A stretch of 64,000 nucleotides of DNA. Origin: an uncultured Prevotellaceae bacterium. Lineage in GTDB: Bacteria; Bacteroidota; Bacteroidia; Bacteroidales; Bacteroidaceae. Made by a program: the position numbers and the translations under genes. Shown piece by piece: positions 34,820 through 43,019 of this stretch. Where the stretch lies: positions 160,663 through 224,662 of the forward strand of contig ONNV01000001.1 in NCBI GenBank assembly GCA_900319225.1. Reading direction: 5' to 3'. The number at the start of each line of letters is the position of its first letter. The first letter of the stretch is position 1. Below the pieces are notes generated by a model, which saw only the letters and a list, made by a program, of their open reading frames with translations, did no database searches and was not told the DNA's origin.

Positions 34820-35978
34820 AAGAGGTAAGGAGGAGTCACTCCTGCGTTTCCATCCCTGGATATTCTCTGGGGCCATTGCAACCATTGAGGGTGCCCCTGA
34901 GGAGGGCGAGGTGGTTGAGGTGTTCACCCATGAGGGCAAGTTCATTGCCGTAGGTCATATCCAGGTGGGCAGCATAGCCGTACGCGTGCTCTCTTTCAAG
35001 CAGGAACCCATAGATGAGAATTTCTGGCTCAAACGTCTTACAGTTGCGTATGAACTGCGCCGCTCACTGGGTCTTACAGACCGCAAGGACCATAACATAT
35101 TCCGTCTGGTACACGGTGAGGGTGACAACCTGCCTGGTCTGGTGATTGACGTATACGGACATACGGCTGTGATGCAGGCACACTCGGTGGGTATGCATTG
35201 TGACCGTATGGCTATAGCTTCTGCTTTGCAGAAAGTTATGGGCAGCGCCATAACCGGCATCTACTACAAGTCTGAGACTACACTTCCGTTCAAGGCCGAT
35301 ATAGACCGCGGCAACGGATACATAATAGGAGGCCCATGTGATGATACGCCTCTGGAATACGGTATGAAAATGCCTGTAGACTGGATAAGCGGCCAGAAAA
35401 CAGGACTCTTTATAGATCAGCGTGAGAACCGCGCCCTGCTGGAGAGATACTCCAAGGGACGCTCGGTACTTAATATGTTCTGCTATACGGGCGGATTCTC
35501 TCTTGCCGCTCTCCGTGGCGGAGCCAAACTGGTACATTCTGTAGACAGCTCGGCCCGTGCCATTGAACTTACCGTAGGTGGAGTGGAGGATAATTTCCCG
35601 GGTGACAAGCGTCATGCTGCATTTGCCGAGGATGCTTTCAAGTATCTGGAGCGTATGGATCCCGTTTATGACCTTATTATATTGGATCCGCCGGCATTCG
35701 CCAAGCATAAGGATGCGCTTAAGCACGCCCTTATAGGATACCGCCGCCTCAACCAGAAGGCTATGGAGAAAATCCAGCCGGGAGGCATCCTGTTCACGTT
35801 CTCATGCTCACAGGTGGTAACCAAGGACCAGTTCCGTATGGCTGTGTTTACCGCTGCCGCTCAGGCCGGACGCAGTGTGAAGATTCTTTATCAGCTGCAT
35901 CAGCCTGCAGACCATCCCATTAACATTTTCCATCCCGAGGGTGAGTACCTGAAAGGATTGGTTCTCCAGGTGGAGTAA
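34797..35978 (+). CDS. RlmI-like 23S rRNA cytosine methyltransferase
   Basis: 393 residues: N-terminal PUA domain (LKRGKEESLLRFHPWIFSGAI), a central ferredoxin-like region (GLFIDQRENRALLERYSKGR) and a Rossmann SAM domain with LNMFCYTGGFSLAALRGGA, the LILDPPAFAKHK motif and FSCSQVV. This is the RlmI family that makes m5C in 23S rRNA; exact position is not provable. Starts 23 bases inside the preceding exonuclease gene. Confidence 0.88.
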   Translation: MQKRVILKRGKEESLLRFHPWIFSGAIATIEGAPEEGEVVEVFTHEGKFIAVGHIQVGSIAVRVLSFKQEPIDENFWLKRLTVAYELRRSLGLTDRKDHNIFRLVHGEGDNLPGLVIDVYGHTAVMQAHSVGMHCDRMAIASALQKVMGSAITGIYYKSETTLPFKADIDRGNGYIIGGPCDDTPLEYGMKMPVDWISGQKTGLFIDQRENRALLERYSKGRSVLNMFCYTGGFSLAALRGGAKLVHSVDSSARAIELTVGGVEDNFPGDKRHAAFAEDAFKYLERMDPVYDLIILDPPAFAKHKDALKHALIGYRRLNQKAMEKIQPGGILFTFSCSQVVTKDQFRMAVFTAAAQAGRSVKILYQLHQPADHPINIFHPEGEYLKGLVLQVE

Positions 35979-36042
35979 TGTGAAATAATGTTAATTGTAG
36001 AGATTTTTATTGTGAATAAGAGTTGCATATAATTTTAAAGCA

Positions 36043-36050
36043 TATCTTTG
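36043..36050 (+). promoter_or_regulatory. minus-7 promoter element for a possible small RNA
   Basis: TATCTTTG with TTG at 36023-36025 (17-base spacer) in the 331-base space between the convergent RlmI-like and DUF3256 genes. No open reading frame follows. Confidence 0.5.
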
Positions 36051-36056
36051 TGATGT

Positions 36057-36124
36057 GTTTTTCATGGTATTAGATTTAATTCGAAACCGAGTTGTCGTGA
36101 TGACAACTCGGTTTCTGCTTTTTG
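36057..36124 (+). ncRNA. Possible small RNA ending in an intrinsic terminator
   Basis: Predicted from the promoter at 36043 to a perfect 14-bp hairpin (GAAACCGAGTTGTC at 36083-36096, loop GTGAT, GACAACTCGGTTTC at 36102-36115) followed by TGCTTTTT. The descending arm is also the first arm of a second, 25-bp hairpin at 36105-36158 with one mismatch, so the two structures exclude each other. The orientation and ends are inferred. Confidence 0.45.
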
Positions 36125-36279
36125 AATAGCGAACTATCCAAAAAGCAGAAATCGAGTTTCTGACCTTATTTTATTTCGCTCTGCGAAAGAACTCCCTCCG
36201 GTCGTATTCGGGCTAAAGCCCTCAGGTAAATTATTTAAAAATTGGATAGAGGACTATCCAAAAGCGGAAACCGAGTTTA
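36105..36279. repeat. Inverted and direct repeat cluster after the RlmI-like gene
   Basis: Arms 36105-36129 and 36134-36158 pair around CGAA. The second arm recurs as a direct repeat at 36254-36279, where it is preceded by TTGGATAG so that TTGGATAG/CTATCCAA forms a small hairpin. The direct repeats enclose copy 5 of the T-rich repeat. Confidence 0.75.
36167..36226 (+). repeat. Short T-rich hairpin repeat, copy 5
   Basis: TTATTTTATTTCGC followed by CTCTGCGAAAG, then AACTCCCTCCGGTCG and a GGGCTAAAGCCC inverted repeat. Same part order as the copies at 6319-6548. Confidence 0.65.
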
Positions 36280-36309
36280 GATTCCTTTACTTAAATATAA
36301 AAAAATACG

Positions 36310-36942
36310 TTATTTGCGTTTGAAACGCTTGCCGGTCCAGGTGTAGATGATGGGATCGGATTTGATCCATGAACGGTATCTGTCAGCTTCCTCACCAATG
36401 TAGTCAAGTGATGTGTAACGGAACTCCAGAGTGTTGTCTGCTGGCGTAACAGACTGAAGTCTGAGTATGGAGAGTTTCATGAAATAGGAGAGCGAGTCCT
36501 GACGGAGAGCCTCCCTGGTGAGATAATCTTCAAGTTTGGGCAGTTCTATAAGCTGGTTGGCATCGACAGGTGTCCAGTCCTCATTGTAGAACGCAAGGCG
36601 AGAATCATCATATCGGGCGGTGACGGTCTTTATGATGCATATAAGGTTTGAACTGTTCTTGCGCGGAAGCAGCACCATGTCAAATCTTCCTGATCCGGAT
36701 GTGGTAACTGAAAGCATGCGCTCGGACAGTGCGGTCATCACGCTTTCACCTCCCAGTTTGTTTACGGCGCGTGCCTTCATGCCGCTGTCCATAAAATCAA
36801 GGAAATCCATTCGGTCACTCCTGGTGAGAGCGGGCATGACGGAGTCAGGCATGTTTATGAACAGGGCGCGCAGATCCTCTGCATGGGCTGGGCCCGATAC
36901 TGCAACGCATATAAGCAATATGGTAAGTATTCTCTTTATCAT
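36310..36942 (-). CDS. DUF3256 family exported protein
   Basis: 210 residues with signal peptide ([21 protein letters not shown]). The sequence ([42 protein letters not shown] in full) fits the Bacteroidales DUF3256 family, of unknown function and LolA-like size. Its start overlaps the end of truA by 4 bases, placing it last in a run with truA, rsmE and a bifunctional nuclease. Confidence 0.85.
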   Translation of the reverse strand: MIKRILTILLICVAVSGPAHAEDLRALFINMPDSVMPALTRSDRMDFLDFMDSGMKARAVNKLGGESVMTALSERMLSVTTSGSGRFDMVLLPRKNSSNLICIIKTVTARYDDSRLAFYNEDWTPVDANQLIELPKLEDYLTREALRQDSLSYFMKLSILRLQSVTPADNTLEFRYTSLDYIGEEADRYRSWIKSDPIIYTWTGKRFKRK

Positions 36943-37688
36943 ATCTGGAAAAGATTGTCCGGGTACTCTATCTTATATAGGAACAGGCCCTGTGCCGGTG
37001 CCGAATCACCTGCGCTGCAACGGTCCTTGCTCTCAATTATCTGTCTGAATCCGTCAACGGTCAGTTTGTGGCGCCCTACATCCATTAGCGTGCCCACAAT
37101 GGCGCGGACCATATTACGTAGGAACCTGTCGGCGGTGATGGTGAATACCCATCGGCCGTCATCAAGTGGGGTCCAACAGGCCTCTGTCACGTGGCAGTCA
37201 TTGGTCTTGGTGTCAGTATGCAGCTTGCTGAAACTGGTAAAATCAACCGTTGAAATGAGCAGTCGGGCGGCCTCGTTCATGAGATCGAAATCGGGCTTGT
37301 TGGGCAGATACCACGAATAGCTGCGGTTGAATGCGGACTTGCCCAGTGTCACGTAATACTTATATGTCCTGGCGGTAGCGTCAAACCGGGCGTGGGCATC
37401 GGGTTTTACAGGCACTATGCGGTGCACGGCGATGTCCGGCGGCAGGATTCCGTTCAGCTTGTTTAGCATCCATGCGCAGTCCTGCGGCTCATCCAGGTCA
37501 AAATGGGCCACCATCTGTGCGGCGTGGACTCCGGCATCGGTACGTCCGGCACCTGTCACGCTTACCTTGGTGCGCAGGAACAGGGCCAGAGACTCCTCAA
37601 GAGTCTGCTGCACTGACGGCGAGTGGGGCTGGATCTGCCATCCGCTGTAGGCGGTTCCGTCAAACTCCAGATATATAAAGTATCTCAT
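36939..37688 (-). CDS. truA: tRNA pseudouridine(38-40) synthase
   Basis: 249 residues. [13 protein letters not shown] at the start and the catalytic GRTDAGVHA motif (Asp near 52) are diagnostic, and [17 protein letters not shown] near the C-terminus binds tRNA. Modifies the anticodon stem of tRNAs. Overlaps both neighbours by 4 bases. Confidence 0.95.
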   Translation of the reverse strand: MRYFIYLEFDGTAYSGWQIQPHSPSVQQTLEESLALFLRTKVSVTGAGRTDAGVHAAQMVAHFDLDEPQDCAWMLNKLNGILPPDIAVHRIVPVKPDAHARFDATARTYKYYVTLGKSAFNRSYSWYLPNKPDFDLMNEAARLLISTVDFTSFSKLHTDTKTNDCHVTEACWTPLDDGRWVFTITADRFLRNMVRAIVGTLMDVGRHKLTVDGFRQIIESKDRCSAGDSAPAQGLFLYKIEYPDNLFQI

Positions 37689-38392
37689 TCTCTTCTCTGT
37701 CCGGCCAGGTTCATAATATGCACGGCCACCAGTGCGGCAGTCTCGGTCCTGAGACGTGACGGTCCCAGTGAAATGGGGCGGAATCCGGCCTTGAGCGCCA
37801 TCTCTATCTCGGTCGGGCTGAAATCACCTTCAGGGCCTATCAGTACCAGTGAGTCGTGTCCGGGAACCACCGCATCCTGCAGAAGGACCTTGGATCCCGG
37901 CTCACAATGGGCTATGAACTTGTCGCCGTCAAATCCTCTCTCTATGAGGTTGCGCAGCGTAGCCATGCCGTTAAGCACCGGGAGTGTTGCCTTCTGTGAC
38001 TGTTTCATGGCCGATACGGCTATCTTCTCAATTCGCTCCATCTTGACCACATCGCGTTCTGAGTGGTCTGTCTTAAGGAACGTAATCTCATCTACGCCTA
38101 TCTCGACTGCCTTTTCAACGAACCATTCGTTGCGGTCCATGAGCTTGGTGGGGGCAACGGCAATATGCAGATGTCCGTCCCAAAGGGGCTGCTGCACCTC
38201 CCGGCTCTCAATATGAACCATGCAGTGCTTGCCCGATACCGCACTTATGACGGCATCGTAAAAAGAGCCCTTTCCATCGGTCAAACGGATACGGTCACCC
38301 TCTTTCATGCGCAGTACGCGGATGCAGTGTCCGGCCTCCTCCTCGGGGAGCTGCATGTCATCCTGGATATCGGGAGTATAGAATAGCCACAT
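37685..38392 (-). CDS. rsmE: 16S rRNA (uracil-1498-N3) methyltransferase
   Basis: 235 residues. N-terminal PUA-like domain ([21 protein letters not shown]) and a SPOUT knot domain with [28 protein letters not shown] and [16 protein letters not shown]. Standard length. Three bases separate it from the nuclease gene upstream. Confidence 0.93.
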   Translation of the reverse strand: MWLFYTPDIQDDMQLPEEEAGHCIRVLRMKEGDRIRLTDGKGSFYDAVISAVSGKHCMVHIESREVQQPLWDGHLHIAVAPTKLMDRNEWFVEKAVEIGVDEITFLKTDHSERDVVKMERIEKIAVSAMKQSQKATLPVLNGMATLRNLIERGFDGDKFIAHCEPGSKVLLQDAVVPGHDSLVLIGPEGDFSPTEIEMALKAGFRPISLGPSRLRTETAALVAVHIMNLAGQRRE

Positions 38393-38395
38393 AAT

Positions 38396-38989
38396 TCAGA
38401 TTATATCCATGTCAGATTCGTCACTCTGGCCGCGGCTGTTTATCTCGTCACGCAGGCGGGCCGCGAATTCATAGTTCTCGGATGCGATGGCCTGCTCCAG
38501 GGCCTCCTTGAGCACCTTGGTGCTGGCGGTGGTTATGGGCAGGGTGTAGGCGCCGTCGGGCTGCAGGCGTACGCAGTTGCTCTCAAGCAGGCTCTCATCA
38601 ATGTAGATGGGGATGTTGCTGCGTACCGCCAGCGCAAGAGCGTCAGATGTACGGCAGTCTATGTACGTGGTGTTGCCGTCACGTTCCATGAACAGATGGG
38701 AGTAGAATATGCCGCCTTTTATCTTGTAGATATGGACGCTGCTCAGTTGGGCGTCAAAAGACTTGAGCGTGTTGATGTAGAGCTCATAGATTCCGGGATG
38801 CGGAATCTTGTGGCGGAACAGGCTTACTACAATGGCCTGAGCCTCAAGAGGACCAACCAGGACCGGCAGACAGCGCAAGCCGGGGCCCTGACAGTCTTTC
38901 TCCTTGAGGAGGGCTATCAGCGCCAGGTCGGATGGTTTCCTGTTCAGGATCTCACCGACAATAAGCTCTATCTTTCTGTCCTGATCCAT
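38396..38989 (-). CDS. Bifunctional nuclease family (DUF151) protein
   Basis: 197 residues. The DUF151 core is visible from LPVLVGPLEAQAIVV to DCRTSDALALAVRSNIPIYIDESLLE; a C-terminal UVR-like helix pair (LKEALEQAIASENYEFAARLRDEI) follows, as in many Bacteroidota members. Family members have reported RNase and DNase activity. First gene of the run with rsmE, truA and DUF3256. Confidence 0.85.
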   Translation of the reverse strand: MDQDRKIELIVGEILNRKPSDLALIALLKEKDCQGPGLRCLPVLVGPLEAQAIVVSLFRHKIPHPGIYELYINTLKSFDAQLSSVHIYKIKGGIFYSHLFMERDGNTTYIDCRTSDALALAVRSNIPIYIDESLLESNCVRLQPDGAYTLPITTASTKVLKEALEQAIASENYEFAARLRDEINSRGQSDESDMDII

Positions 38990-38998
38990 ATATCACTG

Positions 38999-39006
38999 CA
39001 AATATA
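38999..39006 (-). promoter_or_regulatory. minus-7 promoter element for the nuclease-rsmE-truA run
   Basis: TATATTTG on the minus strand, nine bases before the ATG at 38989: a near-leaderless arrangement. It touches the T run of the rpmE2 terminator. Confidence 0.6.
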
Positions 39007-39007
39007 T

Positions 39008-39037
39008 AAAAAAAAGCCGGCGCATCTGCACCGGCTT
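39008..39037 (-). terminator. Terminator of rpmE2
   Basis: Minus strand AAGCCGG / CCGGCTT stem followed by at least eight T, 23 bases after the rpmE2 stop. Confidence 0.9.
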
Positions 39038-39059
39038 AGAATGTATGGGAAGTTGACAA

Positions 39060-39317
39060 TTACTTGCCTCCTCTGCTCTTTGCGTAGCGGCTCATGAACT
39101 TGTCCACACGTCCTGCGGTATCAACCAGCTTAGACTTACCGGTGAAGAAGGGGTGTGAAGTGCTGGAGATTTCAAGTTTGATTACGGGGTAGGTCTGACC
39201 CTCGAACTCAATGGTCTCCTTTGTTGCACAGGTTGAACGTGACAGGAAGCAGTCACCGTTTGACATGTCCTTGAATACTACAGGACGATAACTTTCAGGA
39301 TGAATACCTTTTTTCAT
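39060..39317 (-). CDS. rpmE2: 50S ribosomal protein L31, type B (zinc-free)
   Basis: 85 residues: [49 protein letters not shown]. The CxxC zinc pairs of type A L31 are missing, so this is the zinc-independent form. Monocistronic between its promoter and terminator. Confidence 0.95.
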   Translation of the reverse strand: MKKGIHPESYRPVVFKDMSNGDCFLSRSTCATKETIEFEGQTYPVIKLEISSTSHPFFTGKSKLVDTAGRVDKFMSRYAKSRGGK

Positions 39318-39395
39318 AACTTATTTTGTTTTTAATTACTCCATTTTGTGCCCGCCGGAATATAGGCGGAACCTGATTATGGGGGTTTCAGCGCG

Positions 39396-39403
39396 CAAAG
39401 ATA
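39396..39403 (-). promoter_or_regulatory. minus-7 promoter element for rpmE2
   Basis: TATCTTTG then CGC on the minus strand, 78 bases upstream of the rpmE2 ATG. Confidence 0.65.
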
Positions 39404-39440
39404 CATCTTTTTTGTTAAACTGCAATGAAAAAGGTTGTTT

Positions 39441-39533
39441 TTTGCACATGAGGGACTGTCCCCTTTTGTCACCTGATAAAAGTATGCGATTGCAGTTTTT
39501 TTCCGGCATGTGCAAAAGGGAACTGTCCCCAAT
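39441..39533. repeat. Inverted repeat with GGGACTGTCCCC core (element B)
   Basis: TTTGCACATG at 39441-39450 pairs with CATGTGCAAA at 39507-39516, and each side carries a core (GGGACTGTCCCC, and GGGAACTGTCCCC at 39518-39530). Arms are less perfect than in the other elements. It is the only copy lying between divergent genes, next to the ABC-operon promoter. Confidence 0.75.
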
Positions 39534-39557
39534 TGTACAATCAAGCAATAAAAAAGG

Positions 39558-39565
39558 TAAATTTG
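39558..39565 (+). promoter_or_regulatory. minus-7 promoter element for the amino-acid ABC operon
   Basis: TAAATTTG, 18 bases before the ATG at 39584. Confidence 0.6.
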
Positions 39566-39583
39566 CGAACTTGAATTGCATAT

Positions 39584-40264
39584 ATGCAGGGACTAAGTGA
39601 AAGTATATATTCCAACCTTCTGTATGAGGACCGTTGGCTGATGATGGCCGACGGGTTGCTGAATACCATCAAGGTTTCGCTGTGGTCTATCCTGCTTGCC
39701 ACCCTGTTTGGCGCAATTCTCTGCGCAATACGGATGAAAACTCGTAATTGGGTCAGGGGGTGCGTAAGGTTGTATGTGGACCTGATGCGCGCTATCCCTC
39801 TGCTGGTATTGCTGCTTCTGCTCTTTTATGTGATCCTGGCTGATTCCTTGCTCTCACCATTATGGATTGCCATTGTATGTTTTACACTCTATTTCAGCGC
39901 ATACTTCTGTGAGATATTCCGTTCGGCTATAGAGGGCGTGAACCGTGGGCAGTGGGAGGCGGGTCTTGCTTTGGGACTCAATCCCAGGCGTACATTCATG
40001 AACGTGATTATGCCGCAGGCTCTTAAAAAGATAATTCCGGTCTATAAAGGCCAGATGATAACGCTGGTCAAGAGCACATCGATTATAGGCTATGTGGCGG
40101 TCGTTGACTTGACCAAGGCCGGTGACCTGATACGCTCACGTACATTTGACGCGTTCTTTCCGCTGCTGCTTGTCGCTGCGGTCTATCTGTTGCTGACACT
40201 GCTATTGGGAGCATTGCTTGACCTGATTGAAAGGAGAATAACCCCCAAAAGCCGTAAGATATGA
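39584..40264 (+). CDS. Polar amino-acid ABC transporter permease
   Basis: 226 residues with five membrane segments. The HisM/GlnP-type EAA loop is seen as GQWEAGLALGLNPRRTFMNVIMPQALKKIIP (in full at about 125-155). The N-terminus MQGLSESIYSNLLYEDRWLMMADGLLNTIKVS is the family's usual entry. It overlaps the next gene by 4 bases and is a close paralogue of that gene's C-terminal half, so the two permeases may form a heterodimer. Confidence 0.9.
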   Translation: MQGLSESIYSNLLYEDRWLMMADGLLNTIKVSLWSILLATLFGAILCAIRMKTRNWVRGCVRLYVDLMRAIPLLVLLLLLFYVILADSLLSPLWIAIVCFTLYFSAYFCEIFRSAIEGVNRGQWEAGLALGLNPRRTFMNVIMPQALKKIIPVYKGQMITLVKSTSIIGYVAVVDLTKAGDLIRSRTFDAFFPLLLVAAVYLLLTLLLGALLDLIERRITPKSRKI

Positions 40265-41757
40265 GAAAACTCCGTTTTATACTGATTGCTGCTCTCTTGT
40301 TGCTGGACTCCTGTTCGGGACGCAGGGCTAAGGATTTGTCTGGGGTAAACGGCATTGAGGACCTGAAAGGGCATAGCGTGGCTGTTTCAATGGGCAGCTC
40401 ATATGACCTGATGCTTTCAGATATTGGAGGAATTGATGTCATAAGGATTGGTTTGGGTGAACTGCTCGTGGCTGTAGAGAAGGGAAGGGCTGAATTCTGC
40501 ATCATAGACCAGTATCAGGCCGCGATGCTTAATATGGAATCGCGCGGTCTGGAAATCAGATTCCGGAACATACTCAAGGGAACCGCCGGTGCGGGATTCC
40601 GGAAGGAGGACTCGCTGCTTTGCAATCAATTCAACGGATATCTGAATGGAATCAGGGGTTCAGGTGAGTATGACAGATGGCTTGATGAGTGGAAATCTGC
40701 ATCGGATTCAATGGCTTATGCGTCATTCCAGGTTCCGGTACATGATAAACAGCCCGGCGGGAGAGCGCTTCATGTGGGTATAACCATTAATTATCCCTAT
40801 CTTTTCCTTAAGGACAACCGTCTTACCGGTATAGAGGTTGACCTGTTCAACAGGTTCTGTGAGAGAATGGGGTATGCGGTGGATTATGAGATTTATGATT
40901 TCAGTGCCCTGATTCCGGCGTTGAATTCAGGGAAAATTGATGTGATCCTGTCACATATGCGAAGGACTGAGGAGCGTGCCAGGCAGGTGCTGTTCAGTGA
41001 TGCGTATATAGAGGGCGGCGGTGCTGCGGTATGCAGGAGCGCGGATGGAAAGGCGGTGGGAGTGCGTGCCGGTTTCCTGGAACGTATGAAAGAGAGTTTC
41101 AGGAACAATCTGGTTGAAGAGAGACGCTGGAAACTTATGGTTGACGGCCTCTGGGTCACAATCCGTATATCTATCCTCTCTATCCTGTCTGCCGTTATGA
41201 TAGGTATAGCTATGTGCAGGCTCCGTATGAGCAGAATGCGCGTGGTGAACCTGCCGGCAAAGATCCTGATTGACATCCTGCGCGGAATCCCGCTGCTTGT
41301 GGTCTTGATGCTTATGTTTTATGTGATATTCGCGTCGTCCAGGATGACAGGGACCTTGGTTACGGTTATGAGTTTCGGGGTCTATTACGGAGCTTATTTC
41401 AGTGAGGTGTTCCGGTCCGGCATGATGGGGGTGGACCGTGGACAATGGGAGGCCGGGTATGCTCTCGGGTTGAGAAAAATTCAGACATTCTATAAAGTTG
41501 TGCTGCCTCAGGCCCTGAGCCGGATCATACCGGTGCTCAAGGGTGAGGTGATAGCTCTCATAAAGATGACATCGGTAGTGGGTTATGTGGCCGTGATTGA
41601 CCTTACCAAGGCCAGTGATATTATCCGCTCACGTACTCTAGATGCCTTCTTTCCGCTTATTCTCGTATCTGCGGTGTATCTGCTGCTGTCTTGGCTGGCG
41701 GGCTGCGGGCTGGGTTTGATGGAGCACAGGATTAATCCGAAAAGCAGGAAGACATGA
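40261..41757 (+). CDS. Substrate-binding/permease fusion of an amino-acid ABC transporter, binding lobes in swapped order
   Basis: 498 residues. A lipoprotein-type start (LLLLDSCSGRR) is followed, at about 35-155, by a segment that resembles lobe 2 plus the return helix of a family-3 binding protein (IEDLKGHSVAVSMGSSYDLML to YLNGIRGSGEYDRWLDEW). Then about 167-265 reads as lobe 1 (LHVGITINYPYLFLKDNRLTG, IDVILSHMRRTEERARQVLFS). A permease follows from about 275 (MVDGLWVTIRISILSIL; GQWEAGYALGLRKIQTF). The normal order is lobe 1, lobe 2. The frame is open and codon use ordinary. Alternatives: two partial binding domains left from a tandem pair. Confidence 0.8.
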   Translation: MRKLRFILIAALLLLDSCSGRRAKDLSGVNGIEDLKGHSVAVSMGSSYDLMLSDIGGIDVIRIGLGELLVAVEKGRAEFCIIDQYQAAMLNMESRGLEIRFRNILKGTAGAGFRKEDSLLCNQFNGYLNGIRGSGEYDRWLDEWKSASDSMAYASFQVPVHDKQPGGRALHVGITINYPYLFLKDNRLTGIEVDLFNRFCERMGYAVDYEIYDFSALIPALNSGKIDVILSHMRRTEERARQVLFSDAYIEGGGAAVCRSADGKAVGVRAGFLERMKESFRNNLVEERRWKLMVDGLWVTIRISILSILSAVMIGIAMCRLRMSRMRVVNLPAKILIDILRGIPLLVVLMLMFYVIFASSRMTGTLVTVMSFGVYYGAYFSEVFRSGMMGVDRGQWEAGYALGLRKIQTFYKVVLPQALSRIIPVLKGEVIALIKMTSVVGYVAVIDLTKASDIIRSRTLDAFFPLILVSAVYLLLSWLAGCGLGLMEHRINPKSRKT

Positions 41758-42833
41758 TTAAGGTTAGACATTTGAAAAAGGTTTTCTTGACACCGTCCGG
41801 CCAGGAACTGACTGTGCTCAGAGATATAAACTGTGATATTCACAGAGGTGAGGTGATATCGGTGATAGGTCCTTCCGGAACCGGTAAAAGTACTTTCCTG
41901 CGCTGTCTGAACCGTCTGGAAGAACCTACGTCAGGAATGATAGAGGTTGACGGCATGGATATACTGAGCCGTAAGACCGATATCAGCATGGTGCGTCGCC
42001 GTATGGGTATGGTGTTCCAGAATTTTAACCTTTTTGAGCATCTTACTATCCTTGATAACGTAACCATGTGCCCCATGATCCTGTTGGGAAAGAGCCGCGA
42101 GGAGGCTGAAAGCCGTGGCATGGCACTGCTTGAGAACGTGGGTCTTCATGACAAGGCGGGTTGTCTGCCGGAGGAACTGTCGGGCGGGCAGAAACAGCGT
42201 GCTGCCATAGCCCGTTGCCTTGCCATGGAACCGGATATAATACTGTTTGACGAGCCTACATCCGCCCTGGATCCTACGATGGTAAGTGAGGTCCTGGCTG
42301 TGATACGGCATCTGGCAAGCCAGGGTATGACCATGTGCATAGTGAGCCATGAAATGCAGTTTGTGCGTGATGTGAGTACCCGTGTGCTGTTTCTCTATGA
42401 TGGAGTGGTGTATGAGGATGGTACTCCCGAACAGATATTTGACAACCCGCAGAAACCGGTCACTCAAGCATTCATAAACAGGATACGGACCTTTGATGTC
42501 ACTCTTGCCGACAGTCGTTTTGACCTTTATGGACTTATGGGAAATATCCGTACATTCTGCAATAAATACGGTGTGAGCTTGAGGACGATGGAGAAGGTGG
42601 AACATGTGACAGAGGAGATGCTCTGTCAGATTATTCCGTTTGACGCCCCTGTGAGATTTACGGTGGATTACAGTGAGAAAACCTCCCGGATACACATGGT
42701 TTTTGTCCTGGAGAATAGCCGTGGCAGCATACTGAGCGCTGTGCCCGATGATTCGCTGTCACTTATGATGGTCAGGGGCATGAGCGATTCCCTCTCTGAA
42801 CCCGAACCTGGCAGGATTTGTGTGGTAATCTGA
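41754..42833 (+). CDS. Amino-acid ABC transporter ATP-binding protein with C-terminal extension
   Basis: 359 residues. Walker A GPSGTGKST at 39-47, Q-loop FQNFNLF, signature LSGGQKQR, Walker B IILFDEPTSALDP and switch His in VSHEMQF: a GlnQ/HisP-type ATPase ending near 245. About 110 extra residues follow (VSLRTMEKVEHVTEEMLCQI, RIHMVFVLENSRGSILS), not seen in standard GlnQ and not recognised; they may form a small regulatory domain. Overlaps the fusion gene by 4 bases (ATGA). Last gene of the three-gene transporter operon. Confidence 0.9.
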   Translation: MIKVRHLKKVFLTPSGQELTVLRDINCDIHRGEVISVIGPSGTGKSTFLRCLNRLEEPTSGMIEVDGMDILSRKTDISMVRRRMGMVFQNFNLFEHLTILDNVTMCPMILLGKSREEAESRGMALLENVGLHDKAGCLPEELSGGQKQRAAIARCLAMEPDIILFDEPTSALDPTMVSEVLAVIRHLASQGMTMCIVSHEMQFVRDVSTRVLFLYDGVVYEDGTPEQIFDNPQKPVTQAFINRIRTFDVTLADSRFDLYGLMGNIRTFCNKYGVSLRTMEKVEHVTEEMLCQIIPFDAPVRFTVDYSEKTSRIHMVFVLENSRGSILSAVPDDSLSLMMVRGMSDSLSEPEPGRICVVI

Positions 42834-43019
42834 TACGGAATCTGCCGTTTTTGGGGCTGTTTGTATAGTGGAGTATGCAAAATACCTCTCATTGCCTTAA
42901 ACTTTGTGAAACGGTGGATAACTTTCCATGTCCCTAATAATGAAATAGGAGATTTAGGTTGTAATTTCGCGGCTGAAATCTGAAAGAGATTAATATTAAC
43001 TAAATAAAACTTCACTATT

